Below are positions 1 to 13,600 of a DNA stretch of 64,000 nt, piece after piece. Under the pieces are notes generated by a model. It ran no database searches. It was not told the origin of the DNA and saw only the letters and a list, made by a program, of their open reading frames with translations. Numbering within the stretch: position 1 is the stretch's first letter; each line of letters starts with the position of its first letter. Location: NCBI RefSeq assembly GCF_947507565.1, contig NC_089177.1, positions 1,364,001-1,428,000 of the forward strand. Reading direction: 5' to 3'. The DNA is from Oscarella lobularis. Lineage: Eukaryota; Porifera; Homoscleromorpha; Homosclerophorida; Oscarellidae. A program made the translations under genes and the position numbers.

Positions 1-2047
1 GATTAACTTGGTTTTGTGTTGTGTTTTCTGGTAAAGCAATAAGATCTGGGACGCCTACTAAACTAGCGGTTGGATCGATGCCGGTGAAGGAAAGCAGCAC
101 TGTGCCATTCTCTGACATGTCTAAAGCATCCGACGGGAATAACAGTTTGTAAGAAAGGCTCTGAGCCCCACTTCCGCTGCCAATGTTACTGCTGGGATTT
201 AATGAGACAGTAAAATTGGTTGATTTTGGAGAGTACAAGATAGAAACCGGATCTTGACGCTTAATCAGATATAGAGTGAAAAGATTTTCTAGACATATGC
301 TTAGTACTATGAAAAATTTGTAGAGTGCGTGTTTACCTACATCAGGTACTGGCTGAGTGGCAAGAGAATTAGATGCATAGCCTTCGAGATTAACAACAAT
401 AACTAGGTTGCGCTGCCTAGGCACTCTAAACGAAACCGAGGAATTTCCCGAAAGAGACGCATTCTTTTGCAATGGAATCGTCCCATTCGTTTCGTTTGAG
501 GAAACAATAACTGTGACTGAAAATCCAGACAAGTACTCAGACGTTTCAGCGTCAGCGGCGCGTACGACGACAATGTCACTGGTTTCTAAAAGAGAAAAAC
601 TAGATCTAGATCAGAAAAATTGACATAAAGGATACTGTTGGTCAGACAAGTCTCGCCATTTCCATCCAGACCTTCAGGACAACGACCGCACTCAAACGTT
701 CCGTTTCCTGTATCATTACAAGAAACTCCTGGGAAGCATGGTGACAAGTCGCATCCAAACGCTATTACTACAGGCAAAAACAAGAGAGATAATAACGATG
801 TATCCTAAAAATTGAATGTAATACAATTTTCGCAAAACTGGCCGCTATATAATTTTGAGCACAGGCAACATACACCATTCGTAGCGTTGCAAGAGAAGTC
901 GTTGAAAATGCACCTGCCGTTATTTTTACACGGCGACGGATAGCAAGGATCTGTGAAAACGATTTACTGGTTTCAATAATTTTTAATGTACGTTTACTTG
1001 CAGTTCTTCTTATTGTAACTGAAACAAGAGCATTGGAATTAGCGTTTAGTGAAGAAGAGACTGAGCGGTCATGCTGGTACAGGCAGTTTGTCGAGAAGGA
1101 CTTTAATTTGCCCGCTGCCCAGAGGGAAGCTGTTCTAATCAAGCAATGGCAGTCATTGCACGATTTTCTGAATAGAAAGGTCCTCGTAGAAATATAAAAA
1201 AGATGTTATTAAATATCTTTTACTGATAAGTAGCATTGTTGACATTGAATTTGGTAATCTTTTGCATAAGAATTGGTTGATTTGTAAATGAGCAACTAAA
1301 GCGACTAAAACGTCCAGTGCACAAACTTTTTTAAAATTTACTAAGTAGTAAGGCTTTGAATTCCAGCCGAGAAAACGTCTCTAGAAAAAAAATTAAGAGA
1401 GTAGAACTGGGTGACCCTGGCTCGCGCAGAATCACTATATGCATGTATATTTCCTACAAAAACGGCTAATTATCTCGCCTGCAGGAAAAAACTAGCGTTA
1501 AGCCATTCTTCATTAATTATTTTCACAATCTGTGGTTATTTTCATATTACCCAGAAGGAAACGCTTGAAGAAAGCAGTCTTGGCCAATAACTAAGCTGCA
1601 ACTCACAATAAAAAACTGGCCGGTAATGATACGAGAGATCATACGTACCTTTTGCTGTGCGCTTGAAGGGCAGCTACAGCACCGGAAGATAAGAAACAAC
1701 TATCGAATTGTCTGTGGCGCAAGGAAAAGCTATAAATAATATAAGGATGTAAAGATGCTACATAATGGCTTTCCGGTTTCTTTGTTGATCCGCCTCTTCC
1801 GTGCGCCAGGTCGTTCGATCCACACATGTTGCAATAGCCCCAGCTTGCGGTCGCCTAAGCGATACAAAGGTACATTTTTTGATCAGTGGTTCGGCGGGCA
1901 GCAGGCTAACGCTTCAAGATTTATGACAGTTCCTTCAAACGAGCAAACAACGAGAGAACTTCCGCAAGCACATTCGTCGCTGCAGGTTGCTCGACACGCC
2001 AGGTAGAATAGTACAAGGCCCGGAACTAGCAAGAGCTGCACAAGCAT
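1..2047 (-). CDS. EGF and FAM171-like domain secreted protein, copy 1 (C-terminus cut by window)
   Basis: Minus-strand multi-exon gene running off the left edge. The likely ATG is at 2047-2045 and starts a hydrophobic signal peptide ([18 protein letters not shown]) followed by a Cys-rich stretch. Later exons lie near 1690-1650 ([10 protein letters not shown]), 1150-1000 (a domain with NCLYQH), 945-810 ([15 protein letters not shown]), 770-620 (EGF-like, [13 protein letters not shown]), 599-346 (CnaB/carboxypeptidase-regulatory-like fold with NLEGYASNS) and 290-1 (start of the FAM171/CILP-like module). Exon order and sequence match the complete paralog at 26.0-29.5 kb, and that match is the main support for this model. 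The role is unknown; an extracellular or cell-surface protein is inferred from the signal peptide and EGF domains. The splice donor of exon 1 is unclear. Confidence 0.72.
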
Positions 2048-3816
2048 CCCTTGAGTGACACGAAACTGCGGTTGAAATGATGATCCGCGGTCTGGCGTGC
2101 AGCTTTAGCTATCACTTTCTTCCCGCTGTGTAAACTGGACAATACGATGCCTAGACAATGTCTAGACGTAGGATAGATTCCAGACAACTTCCACGTACGA
2201 CCACTTTGTGAGCGCCACATCATTGTAACCGACCTAATGTGAAAAGTACCCTTGAGCCACATTATGTGAAGAACAACGAAAGAACCACTTACAGCGTCTG
2301 AAATCGGGTGATTCAATCAATACTCATGACATACATTGCCCGTTTACTGTCACTGCCAAGTAGGTAACCACCTTCTGCTCGCTCGCGATCTGCTTCGCCA
2401 TTATTCTGCATCGAATGGCTCAACATCTAAGCCTTCCTGTGGTCGTTACGTACGACGCGAGGTTCGAGGTGGAAGGCTTACTTGGACTGTTTTTTCATAG
2501 TAGCGTCTAGTAGACGTTCATTCACGAAGTCGTTCCTCTGACTCCTGCACGGGTACATTGAGTTAATGTACTGGTGTTTATTATCCCTCTCTCTACAATC
2601 CGTGCTCTGACGAAAGCGCAGAGCAACAAGTTCTTATCCCGCGCATCGGCCACGCCCCCTTATCGTTGAACGCTCGATTTCTCCGAGTCCGAAGCGTCGC
2701 TTGCAAAAGCAACGATTCTGAGCATTATTTAGACATTTCGTAACCTCTTTGAGTTGCCTAGAAGGCTAGACAGCCTTTCTAAAGCCGTTTTTTCAACACC
2801 TAGGTGACTTTGTGAAGTTTTCCTGACCGTTCTGCAAGCTTTCGCAGCTACACAGCGCATTCTAACTGTAGGCTATAGACGTAAAGTGCAACTGTCTCAC
2901 CGATAAACGTAATTGAGACGATTTTGTAGATAGCATGCTTGAAAATCCTCTCGATCTTGACTATTGTGAATCGCATATGATTTTGAATGAAATAGTTGCA
3001 CTTTGACGTTCATATTCTACGGTTCGATGTTTTCGAAAGCCGGCAGAACGGTCAGGAAATCGCCTGTTGAAAAAAACGGACTTTAGGGATGCGTCGCTTG
3101 TAAAAAGCAATACAGAGGCTAATTTTCTGTCGTACCCAAATAGTCACTGCGGCGAAATCACGTGAAATGCTGCTCTTTTCAAGACATGAAACCTCTTGAG
3201 GGAGCCCTTACTAGAGCTTGCATCAATGCATGAAGCACGCACCGGTGTGCCAATACCTGAGAGAAAATTGAACGGCCGAAAATTGAAAACAGTGATCTGC
3301 GCACAACGTTTGGCTACAGTTGGCAAATTTGGGTGCCAAGCATGCCCAAAATGCTATAAACGATGCGATTTGCCAGGAATTGCTTTCTGAACATGCGCTT
3401 TCGAAAAAAACCGGCTCGAAACTTCCTATTAGCGTTCGTTGCTTCGATGACAGCCTCTGGAGTCAGCAAATGCTCGATAATTTGCAAAAAGAGCGATCCA
3501 AATGAAGCAGAACTTCGCCGGGAAGATTTTAATGCCTCGTTGAGTAGTAAAAAGATTCGGAGAGGACTCGAGGCTGCCCAAAAAGGGCCCAAACGGGGCC
3601 CCAAAAGAGGAGCGCAGGTTAGCGATAGACTGCGAGCATGCGCGTGCTTCTCATTTTGTATGAGCGTGGGCGGGGTCTACGACACAATAACATAACATAC
3701 AGCACTAAAAACAAGCAAAAACCAAACAAGTGTTTGAGACATGCAAAAGCGGACGATACTTCTAGAACACCAGCGATACAGTACAAATACAGCATGCTGC
3801 AGTTTCTGCAAATTAG
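2048..3816. other. intergenic gap with an inverted-repeat element
   Basis: I see no convincing coding exon between the first gene and the stop of the VWDE-like gene. Open frames on both strands here show no domain or matching splice pattern. The one structured part is the 2780-3085 inverted repeat, annotated separately. A similar short direct repeat (GCGTCGCTTG followed by an A-rich run and GCAA) occurs at about 2695-2714 and 3091-3111, just outside the arms. Confidence 0.5.
2780..3085. repeat. imperfect inverted repeat, MITE-like
   Basis: The left arm (about 2780-2900) matches the reverse complement of the right arm (about 2988-3085) over roughly 100 bp with gaps. Shared blocks include AAAG(T)CCGTTTTTT, TTTCCTGACCGTTCTGC, GGCTTTCG/AGCTTTCG and AAAGTGCAACT. 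The arms enclose about 90 bp. This looks like a foldback or miniature inverted-repeat element. I found no clear target duplication directly at the ends and no ORF inside. Confidence 0.6.
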
Positions 3817-6800
3817 CTACACTCTATCCGGTGCTGAACCCCCCTCTTTCAACTTCGTGATTGGTTCAACAGTATACTCTCCTGTGACAGGACACGAATT
3901 GCCACCAGAAGAGCAAACGTTAGCAACGCAATCTATTTCAGGAACACACAACCCTATATGTGTTTCAGTTAGAACGCGTACTTCAAAGTATAAGCAGAGC
4001 ACATTACCGTTCCTTTGCTGAGCATAAAAGCTAAAGCCAGCTTCGAGAAGCGGAACCATCGAATTTTTGCGTGCTCCAGGAAATACAATAGTCAGCGTGT
4101 CGTTAGACTGCCACAAACCAAAGTGGGGCAACTCATTCACGATCGACGGAGTAAAATGAAGAATTTGGGCCAATTCCTTTTCTCGAGCCACCGGCGGTAA
4201 GTTGGTCTCATCTGAAAATCGAATGCAAATATAAGATCCATGCTGGCCAAGACGCCCATTTCCGGTATGAACATCTGCAACTTCCAACTGTTTAGAAAAC
4301 ATCTATTACGGTAAATGCCAATAATCAGTAACAAAACGCGATCTTTTATCGTGTTTGTACCTTATATTCGGAATATTTCTCTGCCGATCGCCGTGTTCTC
4401 AGCTTGGTGGTAACGCACTGATTTCCCTCCGGATTTACAACTATTTCAGGTGCGTGATCGTTAGTTGATCTTAGATTGATTTTCACTCTCAGTTCCGTTG
4501 TAGCAGAAGGCGTTCCCGTGTCATAAAATCGAATCACAACCTATTTACGCCTCAAGCTCAGAACAGAATACTCTGCACTCGGTGAGCAAATTACATAGCG
4601 CTTGATGGGATAGTTTGAGTTGGGAAGAAAGAGAGTGGGTTCGTCTTCTTGGCTAAAATAAAGAACTTGCCTTACCAGTTCCGTAAGAACCTAAAAAATG
4701 ACCACATAATGTTTCACCACATAGTCTCTGACGGAGCTTTACAGCAATTGATGCATTTCCTTCGAATATTAGCTTCTTCGATACTTCAGTGTTTTCGAAT
4801 GTCATCTACAAAATTGTTTAGCCGAAACATCATTTATTTTCCTTTTACACTTACTTTGAGATTGGCTGGAACGTTTTGAACAATAAATATAAATTCGCCT
4901 TCATCAACGTAACCGGAAGGAACAGTTCTGCACAACGAAAGTTACAATTAGCATTTACAGTAATGCCATTTCTACTCTAGGTCACAAATATTACATCAGT
5001 TCAAATGATACTTTTCTCAGCCTATGATTTTCATTATCCGAGACCGAAAGCCGATGAGGGTCCGGAATAACGTATGCTCCACGAAGCTGTCCTTCACGAA
5101 ACGTTATCGATAAACTGCTTGCGTCCAAGTTGACGTCAATTCCGTCGTTCACATTTTTAACAACTATAATTATCATTGCTGTTTCAGATGTCTCTCCTCC
5201 ACTGTCGGTAACGTTGCAGCGAAATCGACGATCTCCAGCAGTGACCTCCTCCTTATTGTTGAAGTACTCGACAGAACGTATTATGTTCAAATAGTAATCG
5301 GTTTCGGCCAGTCCGTTTGCAAGCACGACAAACGTTTCTGCATTTCTCTGAGATATTTCGTACGAGACATTGTCTTCTTGGGCAAGACCAGAGTCTATGC
5401 GTAAACCCTCAAAACTGCCGTCCAATGCGCCATCCATATGACATTGAAGTCTACTCATTTTTGTGCTGTCAACATCAATCAATGTTGTCGTGTTGGGAGC
5501 AATAAATTTTGGATGACTGTCCTCGGCAAAAACAATTTGATTAGAGCCTGAGAAATTTTCTGGAAAGAAACGCAGAACTGGAGCGTCGTTGATCGGTATA
5601 ACGTCAACCTAAAGTGAAGTGACAATGTTAACTACCCATGTGCACAGTATAGGATGACTTACGGTTGAGGTGAGACTGTTCGACCACATTTCACCGTCGA
5701 ACACTTTGACAGTGAACACTCTGTCGAATGAGTTTATAGAAACTTTAGCAAAACTTTCTAAAATCGAACCTGCTTGCTGACGATAAATTGAATGGCTTTG
5801 TCTCAGGGTTATAGAATTGAATACTATCCAGGTACGATTCATAGAATGATGCACTAGCGTTGCCTGTAACATTCTGAAGAAGTAATAAAACTAATTAATT
5901 TAAAGTATTCTTCTTTGAAAGAAACTTACGATCATAAGTGCGTTCTGTGTTTGCTCAAGGTCAACGTCAACTTGACCAACGTTAGAATTTGGCAAAATTA
6001 TTTCTCCGGATAAGTCAACGTTTTGATCATCAGAAACAATAATTTGTATTAAAGCCCTGAAATAAACAATCATCTATAGCTATATGCGATTTATCTGACT
6101 TATCTAGCTTACATAGTAAGGAAATCGCTGTCCGGATCCAAGATGCGACCGCCCTCGAAAACGTTGACCGGTGGTTCATATTGACGGTATTGGATTATAG
6201 AAGTGTTCGCCTCATGCGGAAACGTTAGCGATGGACGATCATTGATGTTCACAAGATCGACCCTGTTTGACATGAATTAAAGGAGAACACTCTTAGAGTG
6301 CATCTAATGAATACTTGACTGAAGTTGACGCTTCGTGAATTCCATCTGAAACGGTACAGCTGATTCTGCGGTATAGAGAAGGGAAAATTTCTCCCCCGTG
6401 AAAATAGTAGAGCGAATTTAGGCAATCTGCATAATCTTCTGGAGCTGCTTTTCCTCTTATCCACAAATCACCAGTGTCATTCTTGCGCTACATATCAAAA
6501 AGTACTTAGTTATTATTAGAGCGAAGTGATGCATACCGAGATGTTCAATGCTCTGCAGTTATTGGCAAAAATATACTCCTTATTTGCATCAAAACTGCTG
6601 CTTGGAGCAGATACTATCACGCAGTGGGCAAACTCAAGTTTGTGGCTACAAACAAAGATTATTAGTAGAATTTATATGCATGTACCGTTCGTAGAGTAGG
6701 TACTAAGAAGACTCTTTCATACAAATAAAACGAAATAAATCTATACAAGAGACTAAGTACTGCAGAGGTATCACCGCATACATGACTGAGACTTTATGAA

Positions 6801-7670
6801 AAATTTACCTCGGATTACATGCATGCCTCAGATATACGGTACAGAAGATACTGTAATTGGATATGAAGCAACTGACTTACAATAAAACATTGTCGGCATC
6901 GGAAATTGTCAAGTTGTATTGAAACACGTTTACACTGCGATGATCCCCTTCTGAAAATTGCAAAGGTATGTCTACAAAAACAACGTTTGATTTATTACGC
7001 ACACATTCATGATATTTAATACAATTAGGCAACCTTTGTTATTGAAAATAATCGGCGCATTTTCGTTTTGTCCTATATGCTGAATAGCTACAGAAATTGC
7101 AGGTGACGTCTCTTTGTATACGTCGGTCACAATCAGCGACACATTTCTAAAATTTGAATATCAGCGTGTGTGCTACATGCACTTACAGGTGTAGTGACGT
7201 ACCTAATTAAGTAGTCCGAAGGATTTTGATGAACATACGCAAGTGTTGAAAGAAAAATATTCAAATCAAGACTTTCGGTTCGAGAGAACGTGTAGACCAG
7301 AGTGCTGCAAAGAAATCGTGTTTATCGTAATATAGACATAGGGCAGCGCGGTCTATACTCATCTCCCAATGAAGCAACGTTATTAGATGGCCTGCCATTA
7401 GACAAGAGCTCCTGTTCCGAAACCCTTCCTAAATTTAGAGCTGCACTTCTCGCCTCGGTTATCTAATGAAGATGCAAACAATCGTCAGTTGCAAGAAAGA
7501 AGAAGAGCTACAACGATAACATACGCTTTCGATGTCCGAATGAATGTTTACAACACCCGAAAGCGTCACTTGCACAGATTCCCAGCCCTAAATTCAACCC
7601 TAATCAATTAAACTATGCAAAAAATAAATTCTACTGGATTACGTTATTTCCTAAATCCCCAGTAACGAAT
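3817..7670 (-). other. C-terminal cadherin-like repeats and tail of the giant gene
   Basis: Many small exons follow the last CCP. They code cadherin/FRAS-like strands equivalent to the repeated module but strongly diverged, such as [14 protein letters not shown] near 7.7 kb matching [14 protein letters not shown] in the tandem modules. Others include the exon at 5.48-4.99 kb ([23 protein letters not shown]) and the exon near 4.54-4.37 kb. The last exon, about 4.30-3.82 kb, codes a domain with [13 protein letters not shown] and several Cys, ending EGGSAPDRV then TAG. No transmembrane or GPI signal is evident. Exon borders between 5.9 and 7.6 kb are hard to fix by eye. Confidence 0.55.
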
Positions 7671-10600
7671 TTGTGCGGATTAGGTATTAGCCATAGAATC
7701 GTATTTGGAGCGGAATATTGCAATGTGATATCTTGCAGAAAATTGGGTGGACCGAAGTGAAGAACTTGGACTGAACAAAACACTAATAAAAAGAAAATAA
7801 ACTCTCCAGCGTTCTTCTCTTTTTCTTATGCAACGCTTACGTTTGCACCGAGGAAAGGGCAAATCCCATAATCCTCCCTCTAAGCAAGTAAGCTCTGTCT
7901 CTCCGCACGCAGTTAGATTTTTCTTGCAACCGAAAATGGATTTGGTTCCTGAAGTTCTGACGCTGACGTTGCCCATAAATGATGCATCAGGCAACGGACA
8001 AATGCCTAATAAATTAAAGCAAAAATTACCATTTGGAGAAATAAATGACCGTAAACTAAAGTGCTACTTTACACATACTGTATAGTTGCACGACCAAGAA
8101 CTCTTTATAAACTACCAATAACTCTAAATAGAATATTCTACGTAAATGAGTACTCACATGTTAGATTGCTTCCTGTCCAAATAGCGCTATCAGTGCACTC
8201 GCGCCACTTTTCGCCCACAAAAACACCATTTTCATAACAGGGATGGGTAGCAGTTGTACCTCTGTAATGAATGGTGTCACTGTATTTTATGGCATAAAAA
8301 CCGTGTGGCTTCTCCAACAAAGAACATCCAAGGCAGTCATTGAAATTGACGGGAGACGGTGAACTCCAGCGGCTATTTACGTGATAGAATATTTCTCCAT
8401 GGCTAACGTTATTATCAACGAGTTTTCCAGTGGCAAGAATGATATGAATGCTTCCGTTTGTGACGTAGTCGATATTTTGTCGAATTATAAATATCATTTC
8501 GCCGTTTACTGTCGTAGCATTGAAATCGAGAATCGTCGTGTCGTTTGCAATTATCGTCGGTTCTCCATAAAATGACGCTTTGCGTTTCTGAACTTGTAGA
8601 GATTCGTCTCTCAAACTGAAGAAGGCTGTGACGATATCAGAATTGCACATCGTCCCGTTTACGCTGAGTCCAATGCCTATCCAGAAGTCTCCAACACTTC
8701 TTTTTATTTCTGTTGTTAGCACAGATTTGTTCGGATTGTACGACCATCTTGCTGTCATAGTAACAGAATAGCTACCAGCCTCGCTTCCTTCCATATCGCA
8801 GCTACGCCCTAAATGCAAATAACAATAGTGAATATTTTACCACTGTCTAAAACTTTCTAAATACATGTAGTATTGGCAATAGTTTGGCTTATGTTGCACA
8901 ACTCGCCATAGTATCCGTTGAAACAACTGCACACAAACCCACGTTCGTTTGAAGTGCAATCTCCATGAACACATGGATCAATGGCACAATAATTAAAGCC
9001 AATAATAACTTGTGCAATAGCTGAAGTGGCGTTTTCATCATCCGTTGCCGCGCATTCGATCACCCGATTACCGGGTGTCAGAAGGCTCTGATCGTTGTGA
9101 AAGTAGTAAATAGACATAACGGCGGACCTGTAGTTTCTGACGGATGCCAGCCCGTTAATTATTAAAGTAACAGTGTCTGACTCAGAGCGGTTGAGGTCAA
9201 CGCTGAGGTTGTAGAGAGTTGTAAGAGTCTCGTTTACTCCAATGATTTCGAGAACGCCATCTGTCGCATTTTGAAGAAGACAGGTAAACTGTCTCAAATT
9301 CGTGCCGTCGACATCTTCCAGTGTCGTCGTATTTGGAAACACCATGAGTGGTAAGCCTTTTCGAAACGTTGCAAAAGAAACCAGGGATTCAGAAGTAGGA
9401 AAAGCATAAGGATTAGATTCGGGGTTAAACTGAAGAATGGGAGCATCATTAACAGAAATAACAGTAACCTATAGAACAAACGTTATACCGAGAGACATCT
9501 AGACCGAACACAAAGCCAAACCATTGTTTGAATGAAGTTAGAAGATAATTCGTTGTCAAAAACTTGAAGTGTAAACAACCTTATGTAAAAGACAGTTGAG
9601 CAAGATAAATCATATACCATAGTTTATTAGGCTCCAACCTGTCTTCAGAGGTAAGTCTGAAAGGTTTTTCAACGCTGCTTTGAAACAGTAACCCGCGAAC
9701 GAAAGATTGATATTCTTCTGAAGTTGCGTTCCCGGTCACATTCTTCCAAATAGACGTATATACGTTAAACTAGAATTGTACACGCGCGAAAATTTTATAC
9801 CCATTCAACATCTCCATCGCTTTCGACCATGATGATTTCTAGTTTGGATGATTCAGTAGAAAAAACGACGCTGTCGTTCCTTTCGTTTTGCTGTGCGTTC
9901 ATGTGCAGCCCCAGTGCTTTTACATGAGCTCTATTAATTAATAACGTATAGCACCAATAACATGAACTGCGATCCCTACTTTTGAATAAAACTGTCTTCA
10001 TCCGATATTACAAGTGACTCAAATACGGCCACCGGATCACCGTACTGAACGTAGGTCTTGGACAGTTCTGTTGCATTTCCGTTAATTGTTAGCGATGGAG
10101 GGTCGTTTACATTGAAAAGATTGATTCTATACAAACGCAGATCAATTCTATTAGCCGCTATAACAAATCTAGATTCTACCTGATGGTTGCAATTCCAACG
10201 TGTATTCCGTCGGAAAGAGAACACGTGACGTCTCGCCGAATTAGGGGAGAAACTTCTCCAAGGAATTCATATTCAATCGAATTAAAACAGCGCTCATAAG
10301 CCTTGCTATTATTGGAGCCAGTTATTGTAAACGTGCCGTTGACAGTGTGATACTAAAGACGATGGGTGAGAATAAGTATTGATTGTATGATGAATCACAT
10401 TACGTTTGTAGTGAAATAAGGACAATCAGCGCGTAGAATGTCTCTTTCTGGTAAATACGAAGATTCTTGAACTGCAGTTAAACTGCAAAATCCGGTCGGA
10501 AACTTTAAACTGAGAAGCAAAGTAAAGCAAGCATTCCAATAAATTATTTCTGAAACAACTCACGTATCGTGATCGGCATCATGAATTTCAAGCCGTTTCT

Positions 10601-13600
10601 GAAAAAGAATTATTGAGCCTTCGCCTTCCGTATAATTGATAGCTTGGTCTAGTCATTTCAAGATATATTACAGACGAAAATTGGTCCTATAGCTGTGCTT
10701 TTTCTTACTGCTGGGAGATAGCACTGGGCTGTTGTCGTTTATCGCAGAATGCTGTACCGTAATGTGTATTTTTGATGACTCTCGGTCGTAAATGTCGACA
10801 GCAAAAACAGTCAGATTTCTTTTAAAAAGGAACGTGAAATGCACAGATAAAGTCAGTGTCTACGGTGTTTGGCTCACCTTTCAAAGTAGTCAGTTGGACT
10901 GATATCTTTGTAGGCAAGAGTAAACAGAAGAGCCGAAATATTGAGTTCACCCGATCGAGAGAAGTTATACACTACACGACTGTAAACATGCTGCAATTAA
11001 TCAACACATATTCTAAAGATTGCATTCGGCTTACTCAAATTGAATTAGAACAGACGAAGAAATCCCATGTCCACTGCGTAGAAAATCGGCTTCACTAACT
11101 CGAGATGAATTGTATGCAAGTTGCTTCTCATGCACAATCTACATCGATAAATGTCATAAGCATAACGTACGTGTCCTAGTAATACTGTATACCTCTTCAT
11201 CAATAGAGCTGGAGTTTCTTATTCCCTTCAAACAAACAATTACACTTTTCCAACCCTAAAGAATGTGATTAAAAATCGTAAAAAAGACTAGACTTTCTCT
11301 ACCTTGTCTCCAAGCTTTCCTGTGTTCAATACGATAGACTCCGGAAATAGCCAGAGTACCGATCCTGCTGTCGTATACTGAAGGTCAATTGACATATCAC
11401 TATCCACAGTAATGTTCTGAACGTCGCAAAACACTAATAGTAACGCATAAAACAAAAATGCGGCCAAAGGTTATAACGAACAATTTCATGGTCTTACGTT
11501 TGCAGTCGGGATACGGATAATTCCATTCGCCATCGGCTTGACACGTCAGTAGATTTTCCCCGCATACTTCAAACCCATCTTCACAATGAAAGGTAACGTT
11601 GCTACCCAAAATTAAGTCAGATCCTTGGGCAAACGCAATGTTCACAAAACCGTTTGCCGGCATTACAGGATCTCCGCACCGCTCTTGATAAAAAAAAACA
11701 CAATTACAATTCGCTGCGGACGCTTGCTAGACACTTACTGATGTTGCACAACTCGCCAAAGTATCCGCTAGAGCAATTGCACACAAACCCACGTTCGTTT
11801 GATGTGCAAACTCCATGAACACATGGATTCAAGTCGCAGTAATTAAAACCAATAGTCACCTGTGCAATAGCGGAAGTGGCGTTTTCATCATCCGTTGCTG
11901 CGCATTCGATCACCCGATTACCGGGTGTCAAAACGCTCTGATTGTTGTGAAAGTAGTATATGGACATAACGGCGGACTTGTAGTTTCTGACGGATGCCAG
12001 TCCGCTAATTATTAAAGTGACAGTGTCTGACTCAGTGCGGTCGATGTCAACGTTGAGATTGTAGAGAGTCGTAAGCGTCTCGTTTACTCCGATGATTTCG
12101 AGAACGCCATCTGTTGCATTTTGAAGAAGACAGGTAAACTGTCTCAAATTCGTGCTGTCGACATCTTCCAGTGTTGTCGTATTTGGAAACACCAAAAGTG
12201 GTGAGCCTTTTCGGAACGTCGCAAAAGACGCCAGTGATTCAGAAGTAGGCAAAGCAAAAGGGTCAGCGTCGGGGTTGAACTGAAGAATGGGAGCATCATT
12301 AACAGAAATAACAGTAACCTATATTAAACACGTTATACATCGACATCTAGACCGAACACGAAGCCAAACCATTGTTTGAATGACGTTAGAAGATAATTCG
12401 TTGTCAAAAACTTGAAGTGTAAACAACCTTATGTAAAAGACAGTTGAGCAAGATAAATCATATACCATAGTTCATTAGGCTCCAACCTGTCTTCAGAGGT
12501 AAGTCTGAAAGGTTTTTCATCGCTGCTTTGAAACAGTAACCCGCGAACGAAAGATTGATATTCTTCTATAGTTGCATTGCCAGTCACATTCTTTCCAAAT
12601 AGACGTATATACGTTACACTAGAATTGTACACGCGCGAAAATTTCTTACCCATTCAACATCTCCATCGCTTTCGACCATGACGATTTCTAGTTTGGATGA
12701 TTCAGTAGAAAAAACGACGCTGTCGTTCCTTTCGTTTTGTTGTGCGTTCATGTGCAGCCCCAGTGCTTTTACATGAGCTCTATTAATTAATAACGAATAG
12801 CACCAATAACATGAACTGCGATCCCTACTTTTGAATAAAACTGTCTTCATCCGATATTACAAGTGACTCAAATACGGCCACCGGATCACCGTACTGAACG
12901 TAGGTCTTGGACAGTTCTGTTGCATTTCCGTTAATTGTTAGCGATGGAGGGTCGTTTACATTGAAAAGATTGATTCTATACAAACGCAGATCAATTCTAT
13001 TAGCCGCTATAACAAATCTAGATTCTACCTGATGGTTGCAATTCCAACGTGTATTCCGTCGGAAAGAGAACACGTGACGTCTCGCCGAATTAGGGGAGAA
13101 ACTTCTCCAAGGAATTCATATTCAATCGAATTAAAACAGCGCTCATAAGCTTTGCTATTATTGGAGCCAGTTATTGTAAACGTGCCGTTGACAGTGTGAT
13201 ACTAAAGACGATGGGTGAGAATAAGTATTGATTGTATCACGAATCACATTACGTTTGTAGTGAAATAAGGACAATCAGCGCGTAGAATGTCTCTTTCTGG
13301 TAAATACGAAGATTCTTGAACTGCAGTTAAACTGCAAAATCCGGTCGGAAACTTTAAACTGAGAAGCAAAGTAAAGCAAGCATTCCAATAAATTATTTCC
13401 GAAGCAACTCACGTATCGTGATCGGCATCATGAATTTCAAGCTGTTTTTGAAAAAGAATTATTGAGCCTTCGCCTTCCGTATAATTGATTGCTTGGTCTA
13501 GTCATTTCAAGATATATTAGAAAAAGAAAATTTCTAGCTGTGCTGTTCTTACAGCTGGGAGACAGCACTGGGCTGTTGTCGTTTATCGCAGAATGCTGTA

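Noticed and set aside
3314-3695. Overlapping open frames on both strands past the stop of the giant gene
   Set aside because: No domain, no consistent splice sites joining them to the last exon at 4302-3817.
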